From contig JAUIEH010000201.1 of assembly GCA_030428405.1 (NCBI GenBank), positions 1 through 5,814 of the forward strand: DNA of 5,814 nucleotides, written 5' to 3'. Shown one piece after another: positions 4,641 to 5,814 of the stretch; positions within the stretch are counted from its first letter, which is position 1; each line of letters begins with the position of its first letter. The notes beneath the pieces were generated by a model that was not told where the DNA came from, ran no database searches, and saw only the letters and a program-made list of their open reading frames with translations. The position numbers were made by a program, and so were the translations under genes. Origin of the DNA: Alphaproteobacteria bacterium (GTDB lineage: Bacteria > Pseudomonadota > Alphaproteobacteria > Caulobacterales > Maricaulaceae).

Positions 4641-5814
4641 CTAAAACGCGCCGGTCAGATCCGCCGCCGTGGCGGGGGTGGAAATCAGGCGTTCGAACTC
4701 CGCCCAGCGCGCATCTTGGTCTGCGCCGGCTGTCGCGTCGATATGCGCAGCGGCGAGCGCCTGTCCGAGCCCGTAATTGATGACATAAGCGCGGTAGGTC
4801 TCGGTGAAGCTGACGGATTGGTCGGCGCGCGCCGCGCTTTGCAGGCCGTAGATCGTGAACAGCTCGACGGCCTCGTCGCGGGTGATGTCGCCGTTGAGAT
4901 ATTCGCGCGATATCTCGATGCGTGCCGGCCATAAGGCGCCGATGAGCCCGGCGACCTCGGAATAGCGCGCGGCTTGGGCCGGATCGAGGCCGGCGAGCGG
5001 ATAAAGCACGTCGCGCTCGAATGCGGTGCGCTCATCGCCCGGGAACGCCATGTCGATGCCCAGATTGGCGGTGCCTTCCGCGATGAAGCTTTGCGGGCTG
5101 AACAAGGGATAGATCATGAACTCGACCCAGCCGCGCCCGCGCGCCAGACGCTCCTCAAGCAGGGCGTTGAGCGTGTGGTGGCCCGGATAGCCTTCATGGC
5201 ACGCCAGATCGATGGCGCGCGAAATCCTTACGGGAAAGTCCGTATTCACCTGAATCAAGCTTTCCGAGCCGCCCTGATACCAGTTATAGCCCGACCAGGG
5301 CTGGTCCGTGACGAATTCGAGATTGAAGCGCTCGCCCTCGGGCAGCGTGATATGGGCGGCCGTCCGCGTGCGGCACTCATCGATCGCTGCGCGCATGACG
5401 TCGTTCAGCCGAGCCTCTGGGATATCAAACTGGCCGAGATAAGCATCCACGCGCTCATGCAAGGGGCCTGCGCCGGGAACAAGGTCTTCAAGGCGGTCGA
5501 GAATGGGCTCAAGCTCTGAGAGCTCGACGTCAGGCGGCGTGGTTCCGTAGAGCGCCTGCGCTTCCTCGTCGAAGCTCAGGACTTCGCCGCTCAGCATACG
5601 GATGCGCGCATGCGCAGCCGTGAGCTGGGCCTGCATGAAGGCGATGCGCTGGCGTTCGAGGGGGCTGAGCGCAGAGATGTTCAACGTGGCAAGTTCGCTC
5701 TGGAATGCTTCGACCTCGGCGCGGAGCGCGTCGAGAGAGCGCGCATCGCTCTCAGCCTCAGCAGCCCATTGCTCGGGACCGTAATAGGCGTCGACATAGC
5801 CGTCTTCATGCTGA
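4641..5814 (-). CDS. DUF885-type putative zinc metallopeptidase, 5' partial
   Basis: The frame stays open to the right edge (first full codon 5811-5813) and ends at a TAG at 4641-4643, giving 391 visible residues. A TTG at 5684 is not a credible start, because the residues before it continue the family pattern: GYVDAYYGPEQW occurs within the first 20 visible residues. The catalytic region is ACHEGYPGHHTL with H206, E207 and H212/H213, a HExxPGH form as in DUF885 proteins rather than plain HExxH. AEGTANLG, with E246, is a good candidate for a further zinc ligand. The tail YRAYVINYGLGQAL is also typical. The family is assigned to the peptidase MA-like fold and often carries a signal or lipoprotein peptide, which would lie outside this window. 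The substrate is unknown. A helical, Glu/Ala-rich region covers about residues 17-90. It is the first visible gene of the - strand block and is closely followed by GFA. Confidence 0.82.
   Translation of the reverse strand, partial: QHEDGYVDAYYGPEQWAAEAESDARSLDALRAEVEAFQSELATLNISALSPLERQRIAFMQAQLTAAHARIRMLSGEVLSFDEEAQALYGTTPPDVELSELEPILDRLEDLVPGAGPLHERVDAYLGQFDIPEARLNDVMRAAIDECRTRTAAHITLPEGERFNLEFVTDQPWSGYNWYQGGSESLIQVNTDFPVRISRAIDLACHEGYPGHHTLNALLEERLARGRGWVEFMIYPLFSPQSFIAEGTANLGIDMAFPGDERTAFERDVLYPLAGLDPAQAARYSEVAGLIGALWPARIEISREYLNGDITRDEAVELFTIYGLQSAARADQSVSFTETYRAYVINYGLGQALAAAHIDATAGADQDARWAEFERLISTPATAADLTGAF

Noticed and set aside
4974..5519. 181-codon open frame on the + strand
   Set aside because: It lies opposite the DUF885 catalytic region and has no family features or ribosome binding site.
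5684..5684. TTG as the start of the DUF885 gene
   Set aside because: The frame continues upstream to the window edge with a family-like VDAYYGPEQW stretch, so the true start is outside the window.

Overview
The window is GC-rich, densely packed bacterial chromosome. High GC at third codon positions, GGAG-type ribosome binding sites and the gene families present (tandem AHSA1/SRPBCC protein, DUF502 membrane protein, GFA-family protein, DUF885 peptidase-like protein) suggest an alphaproteobacterium, possibly near Caulobacterales/Maricaulales/Hyphomonadales. That placement is inference from overall character, not from a marker gene. I see no rRNA, tRNA, CRISPR, transposase or phage gene.

Left block, + strand (1-1235): the 3' part of a protein with two tandem SRPBCC (AHSA1-like) domains, overlapping by one base (TGATG) with a small polytopic membrane protein of 138 residues. 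The two are almost certainly cotranscribed. A strong imperfect hairpin at 1255-1294 lies between this block and the convergent block and may serve as a shared terminator.

Right block, - strand (5814 down to 1314), read in transcription order: a DUF885-type putative zinc peptidase, cut by the right edge; a GFA-family cysteine-rich protein; a DUF502 two-helix membrane protein; an exported, divergent M1-like gluzincin peptidase; and a small exported protein with three 12-residue Gly/Arg/Asp-rich repeats. The first three are closely spaced (gaps of 28 and 52 bases) and look like an operon. The M1-like gene follows a 171-base gap that holds a G-rich tract, a weak promoter candidate and a hairpin that would mask its Shine-Dalgarno sequence. 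The repeat protein follows another gap of 145 bases. These two may therefore have their own control.

The last two - strand genes carry clear signal peptides, and the block as a whole leans towards envelope and periplasmic functions. Most of the window looks like ordinary accessory or housekeeping content. The least explained items are the exported repeat protein and the short M1-like peptidase, which has an altered zinc-ligand spacing and no recognisable GxMEN motif.
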